Under the pieces are notes generated by a model that did not search any database, was not told the origin of the DNA, and saw only the letters and a program-made list of their open reading frames with translations. From Hypholoma sublateritium FD-334 SS-4 (Eukaryota; Basidiomycota; Agaricomycetes; Agaricales; Strophariaceae), in contig KN817603.1 of assembly GCA_000827495.1 (NCBI GenBank), forward strand, positions 110,102 to 174,101: 64,000 nt of DNA. Reading direction: 5' to 3'. Numbering within the stretch: position 1 is the first letter of the stretch; each line of letters begins with the position of its first letter. Positions 22,965 to 39,625 of the stretch are shown piece by piece. The position numbers and the translations under genes are program-made.

Positions 22965-24493
22965 ATGATATCTCTGCTACGTTCTAGCCCCGGTATCTGC
23001 GGCCACCTTCGACACTTCAATGCAGCATTTGCTCTTCACTGGCAGCCTGAGTGTCGGTATGCGAAAACCTTCAGCACTGTAACGAATCCTGGAGCTAGAC
23101 TCACTCGTTCCTATCTTTATGTTCCTGCTTCATCCGATCGTATGCTTGAGAAATCAATTAGCAGCAACTCGGACGTGATTATCTATGATTTGGAGGACAG
23201 TGTGGCTCCATCGCCAAATAACAAAAGTGACGCGCGAGTTCGTCTTAAGAAATTTCTAGAGGTATTTTCTATGTAGTCTCCAAGTGTACAAAAGCTCTAC
23301 TTATAACTATACATTCACAGGATAAGAAACAAGAACTGAAAAACCTGCATGTTGCTGTCAGAGTGAATGATGTTACAACCCCATTCTTCCGCGACGACAT
23401 CGCACAAATTGTGGAGTGACGATTTACTTCCTCCATCCAATCTCACTCACTTTGCACTTTTTTAGGTTTCGCAGCCAATTGTCAGGACTTTAATACTTCC
23501 CAAAATACACTCACATTATGACATGGACCTCGTATCGGACGCAGTGTCTGTATCACGAAAATCAATGGACGTACCCCCTCTTCGCGTCGTTCCAAGTATA
23601 GAGAGCGCACGCGCGATCTGGAATATTGGCTCCATATCATCCTGGAAGTCCACGCATGGTCCGGTTAGTGGAGGGGTTCTCAGTGGATTATTGGTGAGAA
23701 ACTTTCTGAGCATATCTTACTCTATGAATATCTGAGATTCTGATATATTGAGTAGTTCGCCGCAGAGGACTGTGAGTACTCTCAAAGTACTCTAGTACAC
23801 TAAAATTTATATCTTGAAACGATTCCCTCTCGATAAATGTACCGCAGACTGTGCCGATACTTCCATCATCAGGACACCTTCAAGGCGGGAGTTGCTGTTT
23901 ACAAGATCGCAGATTGTCATTGCGGCGAAAGCATTTGGCCTTGAGGCAATTGATATGGTTAGTTGAATCTTTCCATGATGTTCTGCGGCTTTCTCAAAAA
24001 TTAGTTTAGGTCTGCGTTCACTTTCGGGACCAAGATATCCTTCAAGACGAATGTAACGATGGTCGACAGCTAGGATTCACTGGGAAAGTGAGTTAGTTAA
24101 CTATATGGCTTGCTTGCCCCTACCACGATCTTACGGTATTCTACATTTCAGCAAGCTATACATCCAAGTCAAGTTGAAATGATCAACTCAACCTATGTCC
24201 CCACGCGTGAAGGCAAGTTTATTTTATTGATTAATGGCGATCTAAACATCCGACTTGTTCGTGGTTATCATAGAGATCGCTCGTTCCTCAAAGATATTAA
24301 ATGCCATGAAGAAAGCTCACGAGCTTCAAAAAGGTGCTGTTGGACTTGATGGCACTATGATTGATGCACCTATGATCAAACAAGTACGCCCTTGATGTTA
24401 AGGAATTGAATAACTCCCTGAGAAAGAGGAATTTAGGCTCAGAAAATAATCGAGAGGGCTCGTTTTGCAGGTCTCCCAATTGACTTAGCTTGA
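22965..24493 (+). CDS. Citrate-lyase-beta-like enzyme (CLYBL), probably mitochondrial
   Basis: A CitE/HpcH-family protein; relatives act on malyl-, citramalyl- or malate-type substrates, and CLYBL removes citramalyl-CoA in mitochondria. The first ATG is at 22965 and the first residues (MISLLRSSPGICGHLRHF) fit a mitochondrial presequence. Family blocks are RSYLYVPASSDRMLEKSI, VIIYDLEDSVAPSP, RVNDVTTPFFRDDI, LILPKIHSHYD, ESARAIWNI, FAAEDYCADT, AAKAFGLEAIDMVCVHFRDQ, GFTGKQAIHPSQVEMIN and the tail ARFAGLPIDLA. The DLEDSV motif supplies the metal-binding acids. Short introns separate the blocks. The true substrate is not decided by sequence. Confidence 0.88.
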
Positions 24494-25135
24494 TCATTGA
24501 TAGTAAATGATATATACTGTGTCAACGATGTGCCGCTGTGCCGCGTGCGGGCTACTACTGCCTCATTTGCGCTTTCATGCACCCCCTTTCTTGTTTCTGT
24601 TAAGTTTCAACTTTCAGTATTCTGCATTGATCTGTTGCACTGATAAATGTTCAAAGAAACGTGGCGGAGCGCTGAAGGGATTGAAATGAAAAGTGAGTTC
24701 AGTACAACCTTTCAGTATGTATGTACTACTTAGTAAGTACCGGAAATATTTCACGTCGAAGAGCAATGTATATAATATATCTGCAATACTGGCTTATTGA
24801 AGTTTGGCTGAAGTTATTTGGCAACGTTACATAAATGGGTTGACTTTGGGTTGAATCAGTGGTTGGTCAGTGTTGGGTCAGTGGCAAGTTAGAAGCTTCA
24901 GCTTCAGTACTACCCAAGTACTACCGTAGACTCAGTGCTCAAGCGCCGAGGCCCGAGTTAATACTGCATCATTTTGCACAGCCACATGTAGAGTGAACCG
25001 ATGAGGCGCGGGTTATCCCAGAGTTATCCTTCCTGCCGCTTCGCCACCTGGCTATCAGTCACCACCACCAGTCGACTTGGATCTATATCGGACAGGAATC
25101 ATCCTCAAATTGATTTATTGCGTACTCCCCGTCTA
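24494..25135. other. Intergenic region with TTGGGT and AGTACT motifs
   Basis: No gene is supported. At about 24838-24895 there are several TTGGGTT/GGTCAGTG-like short repeats, and at 24905-24930 AGTACT occurs twice. This is likely the PRP2 promoter region. Confidence 0.5.
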
Positions 25136-28963
<3,828 letters not shown>

Positions 28964-29123
28964 CACTCCGGCTGACGCACTAATTATAATCACTGAAGCA
29001 TTATTTTGATTCTAACTAAACTTATTATCGGTTTCTTCCATATCAAACAGAAATGTATTTCAAGGTACAAATGAGCCTTGCTGGCGATACCTACTTGCAC
29101 GCATCATTTGGATTCCAATTCCA

Positions 29124-30226
29124 TCAACCTCTTCCAACATATGGCGCCTGCGCTGCCCTAGTGAAAGTGTGTCAAATCTTAATGGACATTTGTACATGAG
29201 ATTGCCCAAGACATACATGATGTTGACCTCGAGCATTGTCACGTCCGGTGGAAGACTTGCTATGTGGACAATGGTGCTTGCGACATGTTCGACGTCGAAT
29301 GTAGCCTCTGGGACCAATGATCCATCGGGTTGCAAGGCACCTATCGTATGCTTACTTGCCATGTCAGTATGAGCATTTCCTTTCAAGGTCATTAAGAACT
29401 ACTTTCAGTGCTTTGAACTCGAGAGCATTGGCAATCTCACCTATATCGAGCTGCGAGCAAGTGATGTTGAACGGTCGGCCGTCAAGAGCAGTACATCTGG
29501 TTAGCCCGGTTATGGCGTGTTTCGAACATGTATAAGGGGATGAATGAGGCCTTGGGACATGTGCAGACAACGACCCGTTATTGATGATGCGACCTTTCAG
29601 AGTATATCGAAATCATGTCAAGGTTGGAACAAATTCCTGCATATACCTCCCTGTGGTGTTTGGGACTTAAACACTCGTATTGCTTCGCGCGTTGTGATAA
29701 AACAGCCAACGAGATTGACATTGATCACAGTTTGGAAGGTTTCCAATGACATTGTTTCGATGGGTACTTGCTTTGCGGAAACTCCAGCATTCTGATAATA
29801 GGGATTGAATGTTAAGTTCTCGTTCGATAATCTTAGGTGCGAGGGCTTGCATTGAACAAGAGATCCAAACGGCCTAGATTAAGGGGGTATGTTGTTAAAA
29901 CAGTCGGGTGGGTATGGGTATCTACTCACCGAAGTGAGCTACCGTTGCATCGAAGATCCCTTTCACAAATGGTTCATCGGTAATATCTCCCGCTAGTACT
30001 AGAGTTTCATTGGGGCATAGCGCTGCTGTTTCCTTCAATCCTGCCATTCGTCGGGCAGTCAGAACAACATTCCAGCCTGCCTTCGAGAGTGCGATTGCGG
30101 AATGTTGACCAATTCCTTTTGAAGAATTGCAAAGTGAATCAATCAGTGGGTATCACATCATCGCAAAGTGTGAGACTCGGAGTATCTACCTGATGAAGCC
30201 CCAGTAACTATTGCTGTTCTCGCCAT
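29124..30226 (-). CDS. Short-chain dehydrogenase/reductase
   Basis: An NAD(P)-dependent SDR. It starts MARTAIVTGASSG and shows the cofactor-binding glycine motif, a downstream segment LVLAGDITDEPFV, and LLFNAGV-like residues. The catalytic motif is YTCSK in PYTCSKHAITGLTRCTALDG (about 29480-29560). The end reads VTMLEVNIM and, after an intron near 29165-29225, AAQAPYVGRG before a stop at 29124-29126. This matches the usual tail of fungal SDRs that resemble bacterial YdfG-type or oxidoreductases of unknown substrate. The gene looks intact; introns are frequent. Reaction and substrate are not assigned. Confidence 0.85.
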
Positions 30227-30944
30227 AGCTCAACCTGAAATAAGCTATACAATAAAAGGAGATCGGACGACGTATGAGAGAAAGGACCAAGTTTCCGATT
30301 GGCAAGCTCAACTTGAAAGTTACAGCCTACCCAAGCACGTGCGGGCTAGTCGGTCAACGCGTCATCAAGTACTGACTCGGAGTACTCTCGGAGTAAGTAC
30401 TGATTGTCTTCGCAGTATGCGATGACTAGCTGCTAAGCTGAAGGTACCAATAAAAAAATCGTCCCATCTTGACATGTTCGTGTCAATGAGAATAGGACAC
30501 AAGTCTGAGTACTGACAAGCAACTTGACAAGATAAATCACTCGCCTTAGCAGGTTACCTCCGACCCACTCTTTGAGTTCAATCGATTTTCCAAAAGGGCA
30601 TGCTGTATCATATTCAACACTCTTTGAATTCCCAAAATTGACAGAGATGGGTAAGTAGTGGATAAAATTGGATGGAGAGCCGTTACTTACCTCACTCTCA
30701 GCTCTCGCCCCTAATTGGCTTGACGCGATCGAATCTATTAATAGAACAGAGGACGTGCTCGATCGCATTACAAATCATGACGCATCTCTTCGAGTTTGGT
30801 ACTTTCCTGGAACAATAACTTGAACTGCTCTTGAACTGCTCACATAAAGCAGGCAGTTTCATTCCGGTCTCTTCCTTAGCCTCACGAATACTTACGTCTT
30901 CCTTTACTGTATCACGAATTCTTCTCCTGCTGTCAGCGTCAACC
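30227..30944. promoter_or_regulatory. Upstream region of the SDR gene with clustered AGTACT palindromes
   Basis: AGTACT occurs at about 30367, 30381, 30396 and 30509, and the string CTCGGAGTA occurs twice at about 30376-30395. This is dense for a 6-base palindrome in 150 bases. No gene is supported in this stretch; a short minus-strand frame (30952-30698) has no credible family. Confidence 0.4.
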
Positions 30945-31269
30945 ATGGCCAATTCTCAACGATCATATCTTTCGAACTTTATCGATCTATTCACCTTGAT
31001 GCTGAATACACCGCTTGTTGAACCAGAGTCTGCCCATAAGCCAGTCGCACTTCCTCTGAAAACATTTGTCTCAAGTCAAAAGCCTTCTGTCGAGTATTCC
31101 GAGCAACCGGGAACGCCAAAATCATATGTATGTTATTTTGATGTGTATGTACACCGAAGATTATTGACGCGCTTCTCCCCAGTCAATAAACAGGAGCAGC
31201 TTAGATACGAACCAATCTTCCGTTGGTACAATCTCAACGCAAGAGGCGGTACGGGACCCTATGAACTAA
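30945..31269 (+). CDS. Possible small unknown protein
   Basis: A frame from ATG 30945 (MANSQRSYLSNFIDLFTLML) can be spliced at 31128-31182, a 55-base intron with GTATGT...CCCCAG ends, to give 89 residues ending with a stop at 31267-31269. Read without the intron, the frame goes on to 31364 and gives 139 residues. Neither form has a domain or family I recognise. It is kept only because the intron looks like the others in the window. It may be non-coding. Confidence 0.3.
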
Positions 31270-31791
31270 TGACTATAATTTTTGTAAGTAACTCCGACGC
31301 ATCACTCAATCCAAGTACTTTCATAAGCCCTGACACTCAGTACACACTACCGCGGTTTCTCTAGATTCAGACGTCTCTCTGCTCTATTAATTCTCTTACT
31401 CCAAGGTTTCTCTTGTAACAATCTTGCTGCTTCTGTCTACTTTTTGTAATATACATACCCGTACTGTATTTCGCTCTAATAACACCGCTCTACGATCAAA
31501 TGGATGTAACTTCTGACTTGAACGATTGAGTTCTGTCCAATAATTACATATTTCAAGATTTCCATGTGTGCTCGATGATTGAAGATCTCGGATTTTACTT
31601 TCCAATTACTTACTCGAAATTGGACCCAATTATGCCTGGGAAACGCCGTAGTGGGGAACCCGCTCCGGGTGCTTGCCTTGCCGATCGGCCAGTTTCTTCC
31701 ACCACACCCACCGCGAATCAATGGTTCCAATCAAGTTCTCCTTCTCTGCATTGAACAGGGCCGGAATTGCTTCCATACTCATCGTCTAGTT
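31270..31791. other. Intergenic region before the CoA-transferase gene
   Basis: No gene supported. Frames on both strands between 31396 and 31754 lack recognisable sequence and overlap each other. Confidence 0.5.
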
Positions 31792-33857
31792 ATGTCGCTG
31801 TGTATTTTTCACCCAAGAACTGCTGCGCATGCACAGCATGGCTTACGATACGCCGTGCCATTCAAATTCTGTTTTCAAAAAATCGGCACCAAGCGCTCGT
31901 ATCAGGCGAGCGCGAAATCGCCAGATCCCCCGACCGTCCCATATGGCCCTGGAATGCCACCGCCGCTCAATGGAATCAGGATTCTCGACCTCACTCGTGT
32001 TTTAGCAGGCCCAACGGCAACGATGCTATTGGCAGACCTAGGCGCTGATGTCGTCAAAGTCGAGGAAGTTTCTCGGGGAGATGACACGCGTATGTTTTAA
32101 ACTTTGTGGGACTCCAGCGCCTTGTCTGACTTAGCTTTCTTGGACAAACGTATCGTTCCATGTTCTATATTCATTCTTTGTCCGGTGGGTCCAGGTTCAT
32201 GGAGTCCTCCTTCTGCACCTTTGGTCTCGACCGCGCCTGGCGCGTCTAGACACCTCCCACCCGAGTCTGCATATTACCTCGCTGTGAATCGTAATAAGAG
32301 GTCCATAACCGTAAACTTCAAGTCTCTGGAGGGCCTTGAGATTATACGCAAGCTTGTCGCAAAGTCCGACATATTGGTGGAGAATTTCGTCTCTGGGAAA
32401 CTCGCATCCATGGGCCTTGGCTATGACGATTGCAAAAAAATCAACAATCGGTTGATTTACACCTCCATCACCGGTTAGCGTTCTCGTCTCGCTGCGCTTC
32501 TCCGATCACTTGCGTGTCTAGACCTTCGTTGACACGCTCTTTTGGGGCTCTTGCAGGATACGGACAAACTGGGCCATACAGGACGGCTGCTGGATACGAT
32601 GTCATAATCGAGGCAGAAGCCGGTCTTATGCATATGTTCGTGACGTCTGCTTCTAATCGGTTTGAACCTGTGATAGTGAGGTTCTGACGTCTTTGCACAT
32701 CCAGCACCGGCGAACCAGACCGCCCCCCGGCCAAGGTGGGCGTTGCCGCAACAGATATCGCCACTGGATTATATGCCCATGGAGCCATTATGGCAGCGCT
32801 GATATCCCGACAACAAACGGGAAAGGGTGTGTGGATTGACTGTAACCTTTTCGAGTCGCAGGTAATTAGTCGCCTTGCAATTCGAGATGCATGTTTGAAG
32901 AACCTGGCATCCAATTTACACTTTTTAGATCGCTGGACTGGCAAATATCGCGGCCAACTATTTGATTGCAGGTCAAGAAGCAGCACGTTATGGCACCGCA
33001 CACCCATCTGTGGTTCCCTACGAAGTGTTCCCCTGCAAGGACGGATTTTTGATGATCGGCGCAGGTAATAATAAACAGGTGAGCACGCTATATTTCTGCG
33101 CATAGCATTGGTTACGTCCTCTCATCTATATGTCCTCGATGTCCCACGGCTGCTCGCGGCTCGCTGAAAATATCCACCGAATTCTCCAAAACCGATCGCG
33201 ACAGTTCAAACTGCTGGCAGAGAAAGTTCTGGAAGAGCCAGCATTGGCCACCGACCCGAAGTTTGCAACGAACGATACACGCGTGGAGAACCGGACGGAA
33301 CTTATACGCACCATCACGGATGTGCTAATGAAACATGATAAAGAATACTGGCTCGAGCGATTTACTGGCCTGGGGTGCGTTCAGACCATTGCGCTCCCAG
33401 CCATGATCACTTAACAAATGAGGTTCTAGTGTGCCGTTCGGCCCTATCAATAATATCGAACAGACATTCAACCACCCCCAAGTATGCATTTCATAATATT
33501 GGCGGGAGCTTGTTCTGAAATTAAAACGCTGAACGGCCCATTCTAGGCGATTGCCAGGAAAGTGACGGTGGAGGTTGACGTGAGTGCAGACGGAATCAAT
33601 GATACGGATGGGGCTAACGTTGCGCAATAGCATCCCAGGGCGGGGAAGATTAAATTGGTAGCACCTGCAGTGACCTACAACGGTAAAAAGATGGAGGTGC
33701 GGCTGCCACCGCCATGGCTTTCGGAGCACACTTCGGAGGCAGGTTGTTTCATCGCGACACCTTTCAGAAGCTGACTGGCTGACTTGTATAGGTAATGGAA
33801 GAGCTGGGGTATAGTGTGGAGCAAATAGCAGACCTACGGGAGAGAGCGATAATCTAG
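31792..33857 (+). CDS. Class III CoA-transferase (CaiB/BaiF, SUGCT-like)
   Basis: These enzymes move CoA between small organic acids by a covalent aspartyl intermediate. The start at 31792 gives a basic N-terminus ending KIGTKRSYQ, which fits mitochondrial import. Family blocks follow: [75 protein letters not shown], then [20 protein letters not shown], which carries the catalytic Asp. Later blocks are [53 protein letters not shown] and a C-terminal [15 protein letters not shown]. Human SUGCT (succinate-hydroxymethylglutarate CoA-transferase) is the nearest I can recall. Donor and acceptor acids are not set by sequence. Introns are many and short. Confidence 0.9.
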
Positions 33858-34059
33858 GGAAGCCGGCCCGTCACGTGTTGTATGGTCAGGATATGAGGTC
33901 ACCGACGAGCGTTTGTGACCGGATGATGGATGAGAATTGGGTGTGACTGATTATTAGCGGTCGATAAACCTCCTTATTAACTACTATCACTCGCCCCACC
34001 ATATATCTGGGTGCCTCCCGTTTAATCCATCGCCCTCCATCCGCAACTCCTCTCCTTTC

Positions 34060-34920
34060 ATGCCGTTGACAGAGGTTTCCTCTGTCCCGCCGCCGTATGT
34101 ACTCGCCAAGGATGCCCCGTCGTCGCAACCACGGCCGCCTGTAGAAATCATACGCGAACGGAGCGTAACACCGGTTCCCGCATCCGATCCAACACCGCCC
34201 ACGCCGACAGAGAAGGTGCAGGAGCCAACGGGGAAGCCCTCGTCACCGACTCCGGTTCCCTCTTCTCCTGCGCCCGCCGAAGTACAGCAGGTACAACTGC
34301 CCGAACCCGAGCAGGTGAACACCCGCCCGCTCTTATTAGTCTCCGAGTTCTCGAGCCCTGGCTTATACGAGCTGTCTTTTCTGAGCGCATTATTTCTTCT
34401 TTCATCGCATTTTAGTGCTTGCCCGGGCTAAATGTTAGATTTTAGGACGATGATCAACCCCCGAGCGCGTTGGACGTTATACACATGGACACTTTCAATC
34501 AAATCCTTGAGCTGGATGAAGACGAAGATACCCATGATTTCTCGCAGCCGATGGTATGGGCCTATTTTGAGCAAGCAGAAACGACATTCGAAAATATGAA
34601 GAACTCCCTGTGAGTTTCGGCAACCCCGTGGTGATCACCGCGCTCATAATCCAATCGCGCACAGGGCAAAGAAAGATTTGGAGTCGCTATCTTCACTGGG
34701 GCATTTTCTGAAAGGTTCATCGGCTGCTCTTGGCCTGTCGCGAGTGCAGGACAGCTGCGAACAGATTCAGCATCTTGGCCATCTGCGAGACGAGGAAAAG
34801 AATGTGAATCTCACAGCAGCTGAAGCACTGGCCAAGCTTAAGACCATGGTCAAGAGGGTGCAGATTCAATATAAAGAAGCCGAGATATGGTTGAAGGAAT
34901 TTTTCGCCGAGGAGGACTAA
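34060..34920 (+). CDS. YPD1: Histidine phosphotransfer protein, Ypd1-like
   Basis: HPt proteins pass phosphate from hybrid histidine kinases to response regulators Ssk1 and Skn7 in osmotic and oxidative stress. Exons 34060-34314, 34446-34609 and 34665-34920 join to 224 residues. The HPt domain is the C-terminal part: FNQILELDEDEDTHDFSQPM, VWAYFEQAETTFENMKNSL, then SLGHFLKGSSAALGL with the phosphorylated histidine in HFLKGSS, and SCEQIQHLGHLR. The tail is helical (YKEAEIWLKEFFAEED). The first exon adds about 85 residues rich in proline, threonine and serine, absent from yeast Ypd1. If translation started near the HPt part the extension would be 5' leader, so the start is less certain than the domain. 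Confidence 0.93.
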
Positions 34921-35506
34921 TTACACTGTATGATTGGACGAGTGGATCTGGGACGGATGGGTGGAAGACTGTTTGAAGTATAATGCCACTGAAGGGGCAG
35001 ACACATTTCTCCGCTGCGCATGACCATCTCGTCAACTCGGCCATCTGCCCGTGGAATCCCAAATTTCCGGCGAATATCTTGGGAACGCGGATATGTTGGC
35101 AGTTGGAAGCTCGGTATGCCTCTCAGGTACGATATAGGTGATATCCAATACTAGGATTCGGAATCGATGGCGGGAGTGCTACCATGCATATACTTACTTC
35201 TCTGTGATTGTACACTAAACCCTCACGGTCACTCGTGTTTCCTCTTTTAATTCTTGTTCTTGAATGTTGTATTACCGGCGATATCGCATCGAATGACGAA
35301 TGGGCGAACAAGCAGGCCCAATACATTGACAAGGTCCGGCTCGAGGATGAGAAATTATGAGAAAATGACGTCATAATGACAATTGGTTCCTGAACGTGTG
35401 GCACGTGGCTTCATCAAACGCGTCGGGCCCGGCCTGAGCTTGGCGGTTTTTCAAATAGTTACATCCTGCTACTTACCATAGCGCGCTAATCGCCAGTGTG
35501 AACAGT
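34921..35506. other. Intergenic region
   Basis: No supported gene. A 93-residue minus-strand frame at 35404-35123 has no recognisable features. It should contain the 3' end of the HPt gene and the CHL1 promoter. Confidence 0.5.
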
Positions 35507-38500
35507 ATGGACCTACAGCTACCTATACCTGAAAGTTTCCCAGCATTCCCTTATAGTCCTCCTTATGGCATTCAAACTGATCTCATGCGACACCTCTACG
35601 AATCCATCGAACAGAAAAAGGTTACGATAGTGGAAAGCCCGACAGGCACAGTAAGTGCATGGCCTGGGACATGGACTATGACCTAAGATTGGTTGATGTA
35701 GGGAAAGACGTTGACCTTACTTTGCGCGTCATTGTCCTGGTTGGCTGACGAAAAAGAGCGCGCAAGGAAAGGAAAGATGAAAGAGGTCGTTGGGGAAGAT
35801 GCCATGGCCACCGGAGGTTAGTTTATACGTTTGCGCTTCTCAGGCAGTCTAAAGACGCGTATTTATATCCTAGCGAAAGACTGGGTGGTTGAACAAACCC
35901 TTGAGCGCGTCCGCCGCGAACTTGAGGCAGACGAACAAGAATATGAGACGCGACTCGCACAGGCACGGAAACGGGAAGAGATCATGCGACGGGCGGCAAA
36001 AGGACGGGTGACAAAAAGACCAGTGAGCACCGTTCAATTTCTAGATGTAATCCTGGACTTATCTTGAGGCGCGTAGAAAGTTGGTCGCGACGATGATAAG
36101 CTACAGAAGAACGAAGATGAGGACAGTCAATTTCTTCCTGAGACCGACCAGGAGGCAGAAGAAGGGGAAATTCATATTTCTCCGGCTCTTCGAGCTTTAA
36201 TGGCAAAGTGTGTGTGTTTCTATATGATATAATTGCATCTTTTGCCGACGTTGCTATTAGGGTTGAAGGCTCCTCGCGAACGAAATCCAGGCATGATCCC
36301 GATAGTGACGGAGAGATAACCTGTACAAAGGTCTATTATGCCTCACGTACTCACTCACAGCTGGCCCAAGTGCTTCCGGAATTAAGCAAACTCAAATTTG
36401 CTGCAAATCCTTCAGTGACAAACTTTCATCCGAAGGACAACGCCATACAGCAGCAGATCTCTCGGAAAAGAGCCTTGGACGACCTTCTAGAACAAGATCT
36501 TCCTACATCAACCAAGATTACGCGAGCAGTATCTTTGGGCTCACGGAAACAACTTTGTATCAACGATCAATTGCGGGGAAAGGCGCGCGACTTGGACGAG
36601 GCTTGTCGAGAGCTTCTAGGCGGTGAGTGGTTGACGCAAGTCATCAAAACTCATAATCTTACTCAAATATCAGAGAAGGAAGGCAAACGATGTGAATATC
36701 TCCCACCCATAGGCGAAGAAGAGCAGATGCTTGACTTCCGAGATCAAATTTTGGTATGTGAACAATAGAGCTTCTCGCTGATTGACCAATTCTCAACAAA
36801 CGTTAAATAGGCCTCACCCAAAGACATCGAAGATCTCGCAGCCGCCGGTCGGCTCACACGTACATGCCCATATTTTGGCTCGAGGCGCGCCATTCCGCAA
36901 GCAGAAGTGCCACTATTCCGCTATCATCGAAAGAATTTGATCTGATGCTCGCTTCTGGCTTCAAGCTCATAACGTTGCCATACAACCTTTTGCTACAGAA
37001 ATCCGCGCGCGAAGCTCTGGGCATCAATCTGAAAGATCAAATTGTGCTAATAGACGAAGCTCACAGTAAGAACCAAATATCCTGGTGCAAGTACCCTACT
37101 GAAGCCTCAGTAGACCTCATTCCTACCCTTCTTTCTCTCTCATCAGCGGTTCTTCCGTACGCGACATTGTCAACGTCGTTCCAACAAGTGTGTGCCTATG
37201 TATCGCGATTTAAGACGCGATTATCGGCAGTCAATATGTTGCACTTGAAGCGTCTGGTGGTATTTTTAGACTCGCTCAAAAAATACCTCGAACAATGGAA
37301 GAAAGCTCGCGAAAATGAGAAAGAGAAGAGCGAGGTAATAACTGTGGCCCAACTTATCGAAGGAATGAGCAGGAAAGTGTCGGGGATCAATCTTTTGGAA
37401 ATAGAGTCGTATTTGAAGCGAAGCAAGGTGTGTTCGGGAGTCATAAATTTATGCGGGAGATTCTTCACAGATTATAGGTAGCTCGCAAGATTGCCGGTTA
37501 TGCTGATAAAATGCGAGAGAACGACGCTGGTGGGTATTTTTCACTGAACTGACTATTTTTCCGCTTGATTGTTAGTTGACATATAGCAGATCCAAAGCGA
37601 GCGATCAGAAAAGGTGCAATCCCTCCTTTGCATGTCGTTGAAGACTTCTTGTTATCCCTCACAAACACAAATACCGGTACGCTAGATAATTGTTTTCCTC
37701 TCTTATTTGTCTTATAATTCGATGACACCCAGATGGGCGAATAAATCTGACACTGGTCAACCTTCCTGGAAAGGAGAGCGCAGTTGAGATCAAGTACCAA
37801 CTACTTAACCCATCGCCCCACTTTATGGAAGTGGTGGAGGATGCACGTTCAGTCGTCCTGGCTGGTGGCACTATGTCACCTGTATGTGTGCTCGCAATGT
37901 AGATGCGACCGAATTATTTGTTAATTTCTTCTTTCGCATATATAGATCTCGGATGTCATCAACCAACTTTTCGCCACTCTTGCGCCCGACAAAATTACTA
38001 GCTTTTCATGTGGTCATATCATTCCCGAGGAAAACCTCCAGACATTGGTCGTTGGAATGGGCCCCACAGGTGCGGAACTAGAGTACAAAGCAAAGCAACA
38101 GAGCGATCCAGTTATAGTAGGTTTCTTGACGCCGAGTCTCTTCTGAATGGCGAGCACTAAGACGCCCTCGTAGATTGCTCAGCTCGGTCAAATTCTACTT
38201 AACTTCGCGAACATAGTGCCGGCGGGAATGATTATATTCTTCCCGTCCTATAAGTTTTTGAATGCAGCAAAAGGCTTTTGGACGGGTGGTGGTATGCTCT
38301 CCAAATTTTCCTCAAAGAAGGAGGTACAAATTTGGTTTGATTTATTGAATGGCGGTTACTGATGTTTTGTGGAGGTATTTTTCGAGCCAGAGGATAGTTC
38401 TCAAGTGGAAAGTGTTCTTCAAGAATATGGAGCGGCTGCTACGCAGGTAGATATTTATGTATCACCCCAAATCGCTGCGAAAATTAATCGTTACTTTCCG

Positions 38501-39010
38501 TGACCAGCCGAAAGAGGGCAATAAAAGAGGTGCCATGCTATTCGCCGTCATCGGAGCCAAGTTATCAGAGGGTCTGAACTTTGCAGACGACTTGGCTCGA
38601 GGGGTTGTCATAGTTGGACTGCCATTTGCAAACCTTGGGTCTCCGGAGTTGCAAGAACGCATGAAATACGTGAAGCGGCTGGAAGCACAGCGGGGTACAG
38701 CAAAGAAAGAAAAGGGACAGAAGGACGCTGCTGCCGAGCTATATGAAAACATGTGCATGAACGCTGTCAACCAGAGTATAGGTGCGCCCGTAAGACCCGC
38801 TCTTTTTCAAGGTGTTAACGTTTGGATTTAGGTAGAGCTATACGACATCGGGATGATTGGGCGTCGTTGCTTCTCCTGGATAGGAGATATGGCACGACGT
38901 CTGTCCGGAATAAACTTCCGAAGTGGATAGGCAACAAGGTCAAAATCACCGAAAGCTTTGGCCAAACTGTGAAGGAGATGGGCACTTTCTTCAGGAATAA
39001 GAAGTCGTGA
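35507..39010 (+). CDS. CHL1: Fe-S superfamily 2 DNA helicase Chl1 (DDX11)
   Basis: Chl1 is a 5'-3' DNA helicase needed for sister-chromatid cohesion. The start [20 protein letters not shown] is followed by [15 protein letters not shown]. Motif I (ESPTGT plus GKTLTLLC) is formed across an intron at about 35651-35700. The cysteines that bind the iron-sulphur cluster are present: KQLCIND, LDEAC, KRCEYLP and RTCPYFGSR. Later come [89 protein letters not shown] and motif VI in [17 protein letters not shown]. It ends [12 protein letters not shown]. No inactivating change was seen. Confidence 0.95.
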
Positions 39011-39625
39011 TACCATTGTCAGCATGTTGTCTTCGACAGATCCAAGAAGACAAGAAGAAGACCAGAGTTTTCTATTTCAGACGTCAAGGATGATCTACAA
39101 ACTACTTTTATCAATTCGATATCAATAAATATATTCTAGTCGGCGAATGTCAGAGGCTAAGTTCCCCATCAACTTGGGAATTATTGAACATTTTGTTGAG
39201 CTGTATGTATCAACTGTCATTTTTATACACTTATCACAGGTAGCGTCAGCAACTTGAAGCATATGTTGTGAAGAAGTGGTCATTTTCTGTCATTTCTTCT
39301 GAAGCATAGATGCTGGTACGTAAGTAATAGTATTAGTGTAGAAATTTTCCATGCCGACAATCCGGGGTTGCCTATATACATGCGATCTTACGGGTTGTTT
39401 GCCTGCATGACGTTGATGGAACGTCTACATACGAAAAAGAATTGAGGCAACTGCTGGGCGTGCTTTGCATGCTTTGCGTGCTCTGGGGCGTGGTTTATTT
39501 AACATTCTGATCGGCAAGCCTTCCCTCACGACCGCTATATCTCTAGGCGCCCTGAGGTGCCTGCACTCCACTGCGGTCGCCTCTTGACTTCCGACCGTCA
39601 GCTTTCGCCCTCGCGTTATGAAGAC
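39011..39625. other. Intergenic region
   Basis: No supported gene. It contains the CHL1 3' end and the promoter of the serine-rich gene. A short repeat of GCATGCTTTGCGTGCTC occurs near 39455-39485. Confidence 0.5.

Noticed and set aside
30698..30952. A Nudix-like segment REAKEETG on the minus strand
   Set aside because: The spacing to the upstream glutamate and glycine required by the Nudix box is wrong, and the frame has no other Nudix features.
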